Made by a program: the position numbers and the translations under genes. The notes under the pieces are model-generated. The model did no database searches. It was given only the letters and a program-made list of their open reading frames with translations, and was not told the DNA's origin. A DNA stretch of 64,000 nucleotides from Typhlomys cinereus (taxonomy: Eukaryota > Chordata > Mammalia > Rodentia > Platacanthomyidae), in assembly GCA_023101885.1 (NCBI GenBank), contig JALPQD010000295.1:838501-902500 (forward strand), written 5' to 3'. Positions 54,713 through 64,000 of the stretch are shown here, piece after piece; positions within the stretch are counted from its first letter, which is position 1; every line of letters begins with the position of its first letter.

Positions 54713-55594
54713 AGCACACAAGTTCAGCCATAGTCGTGCAACAAACGGTGGCGGAACTTTTTAATATCATAGGCTGTTGAATGCATGCTTTCCTTAGCTT
54801 GCCAGCCCGCTCCCATTCTCGAGAGTGCGTTCCTTGTCCCAACGCAGTCTCTAATTTAAAAAAAAAAAGTAAATGTATCTTATTCACACAATTAAGACAC
54901 TTCTGAACTGAGAGAAATTTATGATATCTCTATAATTCATGACCAATATTTCCCTCTGTTCCAATTAAACTGCTGAATACAAACACCATTTTTCAACCAA
55001 AATTATAATCACAGGTTTGTATTTCCAAAGCATAGGCATGCTGGATACTTACAACTAAGACAACAGCATATTCATTTTTCCTACCCACCCTACCCCAGGC
55101 TGAAAACGAACACAAAGAAGTGATCTACTCCAGATGCAAAAGACAAAATTCACAGATACTTAGTAACCAAGAAATAAGACCAAAGACAAAAAGCTTTGAT
55201 GGAATATATGAACAGCTTTGTTTCTTACTTGGGTTTTTAAATGTTTCTGGTTGGGCCAAGGAAATGGGAAGAAAAAGGAAAGGCAATCGGGTGACATGAG
55301 ACAACTATTTTCACAGCAAGCACAGAGCCAACAGCCACGTGACCACTTTCCTGCTACCATGGTGGGAGAAGGGGATGTGATACTCTGCTGGATACAAGTA
55401 GTGCTAGCTCAGTAACTAGGGAGTAACTGGGGAGCTCACTAATCCCCGAAGTTCTGCTCAAAGCCATGAGATATTCTTCCTGGAGGGCAGATCCTACCTC
55501 ATCAATGGTCCCACACCTTGTTTAAGTGCTATAGAAGAAAAGATGGGATCAAATGTGAAAGGGAAGACCCCATGCATGCCAATTCACAGCAGCT
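54713..55594. other. Unassigned stretch
   Basis: About 880 bases. An A run is at 54858-54868. Open frames of 65-68 codons are not recognised, and no repeats are identified. Confidence 0.4.
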
Positions 55595-55745
55595 GCACAT
55601 AGAACACACTGCTAGTATTTTGGACCCATCCCCAAACTGCCTCCTTTCTAATTCAGTAGGTTTAGGGTAGGACCTGAAAATGTGTATTTTCAGCAATAAT
55701 CTCACATAGCTAGCTTATAAAATAGTGTTCAAAATCTACTTTGTC
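55595..55745 (+). mobile_element. MER5A-like (hAT-Charlie) DNA element
   Basis: ATCCCCAAACTGCCTCCTTT, CTAATTCAGTAGGTTTAGGG, TAGGACCTGAAAATGTGTAT and TTCAGCAATAATCTCACATA follow the MER5 order ('ttctgattcagtaggtctggggtggggcctgagaatttgcatttctaacaag'). It is a nonautonomous, ancient element. Confidence 0.7.
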
Positions 55746-56584
55746 TAAAGAGGACAAGCACCAAGATTGTAACAGTGGCCTAAGAATCCCTATACTGGTG
55801 ATAGACTCCATGTGTCCCAGGAGTGAGTCTACATGAACATAGCAGTTCAGGGATACAGCTCTGTCCTATTAGAAGGCCCAACATGTTACTTCCATCTTTA
55901 GACTGTGAGCTAGAGTATTTCACAAGATGGTTTGAGAACTGTGAACATTTCTGATATACACCAAATATTAATTCTTATTGTAATGGAAAGAACACAGAAC
56001 CAAACAGTAGAGACATGAAAACTGTCTTTGGTCATATAGCAAATGTACTGACATCTGATTCATAAACTTTATATACATGGAAATTGAGGACAAGGTAATA
56101 ACGATCCAGTTTCAATTTTTTTCTTCCAAAAAATTTTAAAAAGGTAACTTCTCAATTATCTATGGCTTAATGCCCTTTTCTTATAAAGTTAACAGAAATA
56201 TTTCAGTTTCAGATAGGCATGTGTAATGCAAAAAAGATAACAAAATCACTTCATCAATGAACAAAGTAGTTTGTGAGAAAAATATCTGGGTTCTCTCTCC
56301 AAGAAGATGACAGAATGCTGTTATAGTAGTCAGTAGGTTGTGGACAGAAGAAAATCTTTCTGTGATAAAGCTAATGGACTTTCATAGAGTAAGATTTTAT
56401 AGAAAATATTTAAATTTAATACTAACTACTTCTCCTTAGAATTAAGTTTAGACGCCAAAAGTAAGGTATCAGTCTAGACTTTGTTGAATTTAAACCAAGG
56501 CTAAGGATAAAAAAGTGAAAGGCATTATGTAACAAATAACAGCCAGTGTTTATTCCTTTTTTCATTCAGGCCACAATTATAAAA
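55746..56584. other. Unassigned AT-rich stretch
   Basis: About 840 bases. No gene or repeat is recognised. Confidence 0.4.
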
Positions 56585-56589
56585 TGGGT

Positions 56590-56603
56590 TACAGGGCCCT
56601 CTG

Positions 56604-56646
<43 letters not shown>

Positions 56647-56680
56647 CCTAAATAAATCAATAAAACAGTAAATAAAATAT
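56590..56680 (+). mobile_element. B2-like SINE, tail only
   Basis: ACAGGGCCCTCTGATACACA is the last part of the family body. An AC repeat (56604-56642) and an A-rich tail with AATAAA-like units follow. The body and tRNA-like head are missing, so it is a strongly 5'-truncated copy. Confidence 0.7.
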
Positions 56681-56814
56681 TCAAAATAAAATGGTTACAA
56701 TCCATGAATAATGGTGACTCACCCTCCTCAACAAGCTGAATCTAAGGATAACAAAAAAAAAAAAAACCCAACAAAACAATAACTCTTATCAACAGCAATT
56801 CCATTAGACAAGTG

Positions 56815-56905
56815 CTAGTTACATCGCCACTTTAGAGAAGAAATAATAGGTGTAAAGACAGACACGGTAACTTGTCCGAGAGCACCCAGACAGGAAAAAT
56901 GAACA
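56815..56905 (-). mobile_element. MIR SINE fragment
   Basis: ACATCGCCACTTTAGAGAAG, GTAACTTGTCCGAGAGCACC and CAGACAGG follow the reversed MIR core ('cccattttacagatgagg', 'taacttgcccaaggtcac'). Confidence 0.5.
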
Positions 56906-57687
56906 TGTACAAGTTTTCATTATATGAGGGAGGACACATATAAGCATCTAGGATTGTTTCAAATGAACATTAAATGTAGGGTCATCCTGAGGTGGGATAC
57001 TATAGAAAGAATAAGAAAGGCAATGATTTTTGCAGCTTATTAAAAATGGGTAAGAGTTTTATAGCTAAGAACAGGGAACAAGAAATGTACTTTAGACTTA
57101 TAAAATATTACTAAAATACTAGCACGATTGGAAAAATAGTGATTATAGAAATGGACAAAAGTCACTTAAACCCCGAGGAGAGAATATGAAGAGTTCTTAA
57201 TGTGCTCATAATAAAACACATATAAAGTAATAATGGCATTATATCAAAATGTATTTATGTGTATATATGAGAATAAGATGAATCTAAGGTTTCTTTGATT
57301 CTTTTATACTCTCCAACTAGCATCTGCAACTTTTCCATTTGTTATAGGCAACAGAAAGCTATTAGATCTTCTCTACTGTGTATGCAAAAAGTGGCAAGGA
57401 AGTTCCCTGATGAAACTAAATTCAGAAACTGGACAATTTCTACAGTGGGCACATGAAGTTGATGACAGGGCCCCAACTTACATGTAAGTACTCAAACAAA
57501 GCACCCTATTCATATTACAGAATCATTATAGAATCCAAACATTGTCCTTATCAACCATGGACTATCTCACAGACTGGTGTAACCTGGGAGTGCCAATCTC
57601 ATGATTGACTTATATGGTTTCGGGCCTGATCAAAAAGGAAAAGAGGGCCAGATAACATAAAATAGAAGTTATTTTAGAAGTTTTTTC
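56906..57687. other. Unassigned AT-rich stretch
   Basis: About 780 bases with no gene or repeat recognised. Confidence 0.4.
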
Positions 57688-57920
57688 TTGAGAGATGGTT
57701 CAATCCAGTCTGGCAAGGATGGGGAGAACAGCCCAAATACAGAAGCTGGCTGGGCAGAGTGTGTTGAGAAACATTTGCAATGGTGGGGATGGAAGCTGTA
57801 ACATCAGAAGCTGAGGCAGGGAGAAGTCGGTGAGCTTGAGAACGGCTTGGGTTCCATCACGAATCCAGGCCAGCTTCAAAAACATAGAAACAAAGTGGAA
57901 TCCTGTCTCAAAAACAACTG
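57688..57920 (+). mobile_element. Possible B4/B1-type SINE, heavily diverged
   Basis: TTGAGAGATGGTTCAATCCA, GCTGTAACATCAGAAGCTGA, GGCAGGGAGAAGTCGGTGAG, ATCCAGGCCAGCTTCAAAAA and GGAATCCTGTCTCAAAAACA recall a tRNA-like head joined to a B1-like end. Similarity is low. Confidence 0.4.
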
Positions 57921-59569
57921 TATCTCATAAACAACAATAACATAAAAAGTTAATGAAAGGTACCCAGTGGATACTATGGCCAGCATTTCTTCCATCCCAG
58001 ATAAAGGGAAGTCATGCTGAGGAGAGATATGTGAGAAAACTGGAGAAATGAAGGCTAAAAAGGGTATTTGTGATATCAGTAAAAGACCATTCCCTCAAAA
58101 GCAAACTCCATGACAACACATGCCTTGTCATTCTATCTATCTGCCTATGGTACTCCTTCCCCTAGCATCACCTTAGATGGACAACTGCTATTCTACAGTA
58201 ACTGAAGAAATGGGAAAAAAAGGAGTGAGAAGATGAAAGACAGATCATTTAAAGAGCCTAATTGTGACAGGTCATCTGTTAACATGTGTATGAAATGTGC
58301 CATCCTTCGTGTAACTAGCACCCTAATGCCTCTTACACCGTTAGGCAAACGAGTTGCCCATGGACTCACAGTGCAGGAGTGGTGCTGGATGCGGTACTCC
58401 TGAGGCAAAGTGCAACTCCCCTGTCTTGGCAAGAAACTCTCCTATTTTCTCTGACTTCCTTCCACAGTTCTTTGGTCCTTCCCATGCCCACAATGCACTT
58501 GGCTATATTTCCAACTGGAAATACAAGAATATCCGAAGAACAGAGGGTTAGTTGAAAGATGGATTTTAAAATGTTTTCACGTGAGGTGCTGCTGAACAGC
58601 AAGCTTAGTACCTGACCAGGAAAACTAAATGAAGGGACAGAAGACAAGAAGAGCAGAACAGTACGATTTAAAAAGAAATCAGGAGAAATGAGGGAAGAAT
58701 ACTAATTTAAGCAAAAAATTTCCAGAATTTAAAACTGTGGCCATATAAAATATTAAAGCACAAAGCAGCATTCTCATCAGCAACTTCTACCTTTTTGCTG
58801 AATGAAATGTTTTCTTGACCACATTTCAAATCCTTCCATTGCTCATGACTTCCTTTGACATTTGTTTACTTCTTCACTAACCTTTTTGGCTTCCAAAGCG
58901 GACACCCTCTGGTGAATATATGACATATATGTGCTTGTACAAAAAGCCACAGGAAGCCATGGAAATGAACCACAGGTTCTTGATTATTCCCTCTCCCTCA
59001 GTTAATACTTGGCAAAAGCCTAGTGTATGGCTGCAGACATGACTGGCGCTCAAGGCACACTAGTGAGCACAACTCTTGAAGCCTATGGGAAAGCAGACAC
59101 GAATTGAATTATCATACAGCTTCATAATAGATTGTGTTCACTGTAAAAGCACACAGTGGGACTAGGTGTGCTGAGGAGCCTGGAGGGTGAGAGCAGACTG
59201 ACCTCAGGTGTCGGGTATGGACTGAGATCTGAAGAGGCTATTGTAGTATTTTAGAACAGCAGCCCTGACAGACACTGGGATGGAGGCGTGGAGGTTGCTG
59301 TGTGTCTGGGCGGGGCAGTCATCTTCCCGTGTAGAGCAGTGCAAAAGCCATTGTCATGCTTTCATTGAAATTTTTGGATAGCACATGATTGGACTTCTAT
59401 GTTCCCAAAGAGAACAATTTGAAATAATTGAGAAAAGTGTACAAACTCTCAAAGTACCCAGGTGGTAAGTATTGTATATATGTATTTTCTGGTTTCTCTC
59501 ACAGAGGTGAGATGAATGGCTATAGTAGGAAAGAGATTGAAGTTCAAAGACAATGATAAAAATACAATT
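57921..59569. other. Long stretch without recognised genes
   Basis: About 1.6 kb. Open frames up to 93 codons (58193-58647) overlap on opposite strands and are not recognised. The part at 59150-59300 may be an old repeat I cannot name. Confidence 0.4.
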
Positions 59570-59850
59570 AGCAGGGCTGGAGAGAGGGCTCTGGGGTTAA
59601 GACTCTGCCTCAAAAATAGAAGGTCCTGAGTTCCAATCCCAGATTGCACGTAAAAGTGCCAGGTGGAAATGGCAACAGCTTGCACTTCCGGTTCTGGTGG
59701 GTGGAGCCTTAGAAATCCCAGAGAGAAGCAAAAAGGAGGTAGAAACAATCCAGGATGATTCCCAAAATCACCTTTAGTCTTCCACAAGGACAAACAGTGC
59801 CCTCTGATACCTGCCTCCCCACCGCCACGCATGCATGCAAAATAAAAAAC
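59570..59850 (+). mobile_element. B2-like SINE, full length
   Basis: GCAGGGCTGGAGAGAGGGCT, AGGTCCTGAGTTCCAATCCC, AAAGTGCCAGGTGGAAATGG, CAACAGCTTGCACTTCCGGT, CCAGGATGATTCCCAAAATC and AACAGTGCCCTCTGATACCT, then an A-rich tail. AAAAATACAATT at 59558-59569 and 59851-59862 is a perfect 12-bp duplication. The 164-codon minus-strand open frame at 59449-59943 runs through this SINE and is not a gene. Confidence 0.93.
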
Positions 59851-60599
59851 AAAAATACAATTGCAGACTATACTGAAATCAATGTCTAGAAAACCAATGA
59901 AAAGTATTTTATGCTTATTAAATATAGTGAATATATGCTTCACTTTTTAATAAACCAAAGGTAACAAAAGATGATACACAAACCAAAAGCTAGTATCTAT
60001 ACATCCGCAGAAAAGGCATGTACTCCCAGCCAGAAATGTATGCAAGTGCATTTTAATTATGAAGAAAGATTTCATAATCCCTTGCAAAGTAATGATTTGG
60101 GGAGGAAAGGAACCCAAATCCTACATCACTGTGTGAAAAGAACAGTTCAGTTTGAACTGTTTTTCTCCTTTGCCATCCCCAAAATAAGAAAATAGAGAGC
60201 CCAATCACTTTAAAGTACACTTTGGATAAAACCATGGAATCCAAAACTAAAGTCCTGACTCTTTTTTTACATTTTAGAAAATGTAAATTGCTAATGAGCA
60301 CTGCACCGTATCAGCTTCCTGTTCCAGTTGGCTCTCTGTCAGGCTGGCAACAAATCAAGTGCCTGAAGAAGAGGTGCAGGCATATGTTTTGTGTTTGAAA
60401 AAATGAAAGGAATTTAAAAAAAGGACTTCATTTTATATATATCCTTCAGTGAAAATTACCATTCCATTTGGGACCAATTCAGTCCAGGTGTTAAGGATAG
60501 AATAAACAGAATGTACAAAGGAAGAAAAAGTCAGACATCTATGAGCATTAAACTTTTAGTCACATTTAAAATTAAATTTCAAAATACAAATCAGTACTG
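59851..60599. other. Unassigned stretch
   Basis: About 750 bases. No gene or repeat is recognised, and open frames are at or below 82 codons. Confidence 0.4.
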
Positions 60600-61545
60600 T
60601 TATGCTTGCATAAATAGGTTCTCCTTTTGTTTTTTGTTTAAATGTTTGTTTTTTCACAATTCCATATATAACGATATAAAACATACTTTGACCACATTCT
60701 CTTAGTCATCCTGTATTATCCCTTCCCCACTCACTGATCCTTCTGTTCTTACCAAGTTCTTCTCTTATTTCCATGTCTTTGTATTATGATCTACACATTT
60801 AATTAGGGTTACCTGCACCATCAGTATGGGGTTATGCATTTATGAAGCAACTTGCCAGTGACTACATTAATAGTACACAGCTTCCAATCACGGCAGGAAG
60901 TTGATGTACCTAGCTTTATGCATGACTTCTGCAGGTAGTCGGTGCCACTGTGGTGGACTCACACATGCAACAGTCATGTCATATCCAGAGGGCAGCATTT
61001 CACAGAACTCTTTTCCTTCCTCCAACTCTTAATATTCTTTCTATTTCCTCTTCTGTACTGTTCCCTGTGCCTTTGTGGGGCTGAGATGTGATGCAGATGT
61101 CTTGTTAAGGACTAAGCATGCAACAGACACTTATTCTTGACACTCTGATCAGTTATGGGTCTCAGCATTAACCGCTACTCATTACAAACAGAAGCTTTTC
61201 TAACAAAGGCTGACAGCAGTATCAATCTACGTATAAACATAAATATTTAGAAGGTACTTTGACACTGTGCAAAACAACCATAGAAGATTTTCCATTGGAA
61301 CCCATGACCTTCTGAGCCATGGGCTTTTGGCCAGGATTATAGCTCCAAGTATGAAAAAATTAATTCCTCCTATAGCGTCTTTAATGCAATCAAACAGTCG
61401 GTTACTCCCATAACAGCCATGACATTATTACACCAATGGACACATTTTGCCTGGAAGGTTGACACTTAGATTCAGGAGTCATAGCTTGGTAAGACTGTTG
61501 GTGACTCTTCTCCCTTCGGCAGGTGCATCTCCTTTTGACTTTTAA
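60600..61545 (-). mobile_element. Old rodent L1 (Lx-like) 3' UTR
   Basis: The plus strand shows the complement of a rodent L1 3' UTR: ACCACATTCTCTTAGTCATC, ACATTTAATTAGGGTTACCT, AGCAACTTGCCAGTGACTAC, CAACAGTCATGTCATATCCA, GAGGGCAGCATTTCACAGAA, GAGCCATGGGCTTTTGGCCA and GGTAAGACTGTTGGTGACTC. It differs from the younger L1 3' UTRs of this window, so at least two L1 lineages are present. No ORF2 is seen. Confidence 0.8.
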
Positions 61546-62334
61546 GATGTTAAAAATCATTCTCACATCACAAAATAAGCTTATAACTGGAGTCTGATGT
61601 ATCTCTTTTTATTTTTCTGTTTTTTGGGTGGTTTTTTTTTTTTTTTTTGCTACAAGTTTAGGCTAAAATGTCTATACCTAAAGAGTTTTCCTCAATGTCA
61701 AAATTCTAATGATCTCTCTTTGGAGGCTAGAGGATCCTTATTCTCTAACAAAGGTAGCTTTACCTTGTGGGAGGAATGCCTCAAAGATTTTGGGACATAA
61801 ATAGAAGACACCAACATTCTCATGCATGTCTTTTACAATCTTAGATTTAAGAAGTTTATATGACATATGCCTATGCTTTTTTATCCTGGACACCAGGATT
61901 TTAAAAGATAAGACTCCAAAACACATGTAAAACAAAACCTTACCTGGTACTTGACATGCTACCTATTGCCAATGTCTACTTACTAAGTATTTTTGAATAC
62001 ACCAGAATATTAAGACAATTTCTCTAAACGCATAAGTAATTTTAAATTTCATTGTAATGAGTAGAGTGAAAATTCTTTCGAGTATTATAAAATGAGTATC
62101 TCTTTAGTAATCAGAAAAAATCCAATTATAAACAATCTTAAGGGACATACAAGCATGAATGGAGACCTAGATTTTATCCATGCAATACCTGTCCTTTTCA
62201 AGTTTATATTCAAAGAATTATATGTAATTAGATGACAACTAAAATTAAAGCAACTTGAGTATGGAGAAACAATTACAAGGTGAAAAAAATTATAGTTCTT
62301 TCCTTTTCCTCCTCCTCCTTCTCTTTTACAGGGC
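61546..62334. other. Unassigned stretch with T run
   Basis: About 790 bases. A 17-base T run is at about 61633-61649. No gene or repeat is recognised. Confidence 0.4.
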
Positions 62335-62464
62335 TTTATTATACAGGGCTTCATATACAGAACTGGACTTGCTATGTAGCCTGGGCTGATCTTGATCTTG
62401 TTGTGATCCTCCTATTTTAGTCTCCTAAGTACTGGGATTATGGGCAAATGCTACCACGCCTGGT
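62335..62464 (-). mobile_element. B1-like SINE, diverged
   Basis: AACTGGACTTGCTATGTAGC, CTGGGCTGATCTTGATCTTG, TGTGATCCTCCTATTTTAGT and CTCCTAAGTACTGGGATTAT then GCTACCACGCCTGGT form the reverse complement of an early 7SL-derived B1 monomer. Confidence 0.78.
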
Positions 62465-62840
62465 ATTAGTTCCAGAAAATTTTTTGATTCTTATTTGCTC
62501 TGATATTATTGTAAAACACTAGAGAGAATCTCAGACAATTATCTTTAGGAAAATGAATATCCACTCTATGAGCAATTATTCAGGTGTCAGATTTTTTTTT
62601 CCATTTACAGGTAAACGTATTAAAAAAGGAATATATGATAGTCAAAATTTTTAACATGGTGATATAAACCTAACCTATTACTTACTAGCTGTGGTTATAA
62701 TCATACCTGGTTTCTGCACATTAGTATTATCTCCTTTGTGGACTCACTTCAACTCTTATTCTTAGTAGCAAAAATGAGACTGTCAATCACAGCATTGACC
62801 CCATAATCTATTTTTCCAAATTTTTCCCTCTCCCTTTCTG
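62465..62840. other. Unassigned AT-rich stretch
   Basis: About 375 bases with no gene or repeat recognised. Confidence 0.4.
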
Positions 62841-62845
62841 TCCCA

Positions 62846-62847
<2 letters not shown>

Positions 62848-62902
<55 letters not shown>

Positions 62903-62915
62903 ACACACACACACA
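62848..62915 (+). repeat. (CT)n(CA)n microsatellite
   Basis: CT units, broken by TTTCT steps, run to about 62900 and pass directly into seven CA units. Confidence 0.92.
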
Positions 62916-63794
62916 CCTCACACAATTGTGATTTAACTTAGCGAAAAGGTATCCCATTCTGCTGTAATATTGACAGAAGCTTAGCCAGTTTAACACGGGG
63001 GGGGGGTGTTATTCATGGATAGCTATTCTGTCATGATACAAACTAGTATTAACTGGGGGTAGGAAATGGAAAGAGTCACATAGAGACAGTTGGGATAGGA
63101 ATGTCGCATTACCTAAGAGGAAGAAAAGTCCAGAAGATGCACAGGTTGACCACACTGTTGACCTGTCCAACTATCTTAAATGCAGCTCTCCTCCCTCTCC
63201 TCTCTTTCTCTTCCACATAAGCAAACAGAAAAGGCAGATGCCAACCAGAAAAACACATTACCAAAATTTTTAACTTAGTGTTAATTATATTTAAATCCAA
63301 GTATCTTGATTTTAAATTATTAAGTATAAAATTAGCCATTTAGAATTAATAAAGTGAAATTTATAGGTAGCTCTTTTTGGTTCTAAATTTTCTACAATGA
63401 GAATGTATGCAAGCAATAACCAAGAAAACACCTGAAAGTAAGAGCCCTCAAATGTAAAATTAAATTGAAGAATGTTGGTCTAGAGTCAAAATGAATGGCA
63501 GTGACAAGCGTGGATCCAGGGATGTCAGAGAGAAGATTATGGGCCAGTGGGCATCTGTGGATATGTCAGCATCTCATAATAGATGTGACAGCATCTCAAA
63601 GCAAAGTGTAACCACTACAAGAGGGCAAAACTGAGTCAATGACTTCGACTTCCTCTCTAGATGATGTATCATCCCTGAAAAAGACAGAATTTTATCCAGG
63701 TTCGGATCTTGTACAGGTTCTCATCTAGGAGGAGCTAATGTGGAAGTGGGGGAAGGAACATGGAGTTGGAATCACAGATAGTAGAGAAGAGATT
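62916..63794. other. Unassigned stretch with G run
   Basis: No gene or repeat is recognised. A run of about ten G is at 62997-63007. The remainder looks single-copy. Confidence 0.4.
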
Positions 63795-63912
63795 AATGCC
63801 CATTTTATGAAGAGGATACTGAGTCTACAGTCAGTCAAATGGTGGGCATTCAGGTTGCACAGCGGTGTGTACATTCAGGAGTGAAAACTAGGCTTCCTGC
63901 CCACCATGCTAT
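63795..63912 (-). mobile_element. MIR SINE
   Basis: ATGCCCATTTTATGAAGAGG, ATACTGAGTCTACAGTCAGT, CAAATGGTGGGCATTCAGGT and AACTAGGCTTCCTGCCCACC follow the reversed MIR core ('ccccattttacagatgaggaaactgag' onwards). Confidence 0.6.
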
Positions 63913-64000
63913 TTTCAGCTTTACATCCCTTCTGTTAATTGATCTACAAGCTGCCCTTGTATGTCACATATTCTTCTCTCTCATAAGTAAGAAATTTATA

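Noticed and set aside
59449..59943. 164-codon minus-strand open frame
   Set aside because: It runs through a full-length B2-like SINE, with the duplications at both ends. The apparent protein is SINE sequence.

Overview
This is a mammalian nuclear window, and the repeats show it is from a rodent. B1, ID, B4-like and RSINE1-like SINEs, rodent L1 3' ends and rodent ERVL-MaLR LTRs lie on a layer of older eutherian repeats (MIR, L2, MER5A-like, Tigger1-like, ancient L1M). The commonest SINE has a B2-like tRNA-derived head, but its body is not the Mus, Rattus or hamster B2 body as I know it. I therefore infer a myodont rodent outside Muridae and Cricetidae, such as a dipodoid or spalacid. That placement is inference. 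I see no intact host gene, no RNA gene and no CpG island. The window looks like intergenic or deep-intronic DNA, and every long open frame I could identify belongs to a retrotransposon or a dead gene copy.

Layout. 1-4.5 kb: the 3' part of a fairly young L1 (broken ORF2, 3' UTR, G-rich tract, tail) with a SINE inserted in the reverse transcriptase region. 4.8-13 kb: MaLR LTRs, two L2 fragments, and an L1M with a solo LTR inside it. 13-17.6 kb: RSINE1-like and B2-like SINEs, two LTRs, and a truncated L1 that appears to carry a 3' transduction. 17.6-22.8 kb: mostly single-copy, AT-rich sequence with one L2. 22.8-24.4 kb: an old L1 split by a SINE, then an L1 copy with an internal inversion. 25.6-26.6 kb: a decayed C2H2 zinc-finger array, the only trace of a host gene. 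26.8-32 kb: MIR, B4-like, RSINE1-like and LTR copies and microsatellites. 32-36.3 kb: two ancient L1M copies, one certainly and one probably interrupted by a younger antisense L1. 36.3-40.7 kb: a MaLR LTR with internal sequence, a long pyrimidine tract, and a Tigger-like DNA transposon broken by a solo LTR and a SINE. 41-64 kb: more SINEs, MIRs and LTRs, a MER5A-like element, a rodent L1 3' UTR on the minus strand, and stretches with nothing recognised.

Nothing here forms a pathway or operon. The sequence records layered insertion: Tigger, L2, MIR and L1M first, then MaLR LTRs and RSINE1, then lineage-specific L1 and B2-like SINEs. Most repeat boundaries are judged by eye and are good to roughly 10-30 bases unless target-site duplications are given. 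No described novel system was found. The points most worth a second look are the zinc-finger relic, the unusual B2-like SINE family, the L1 3' transduction, and a tail-only insertion with a perfect 21-bp duplication.
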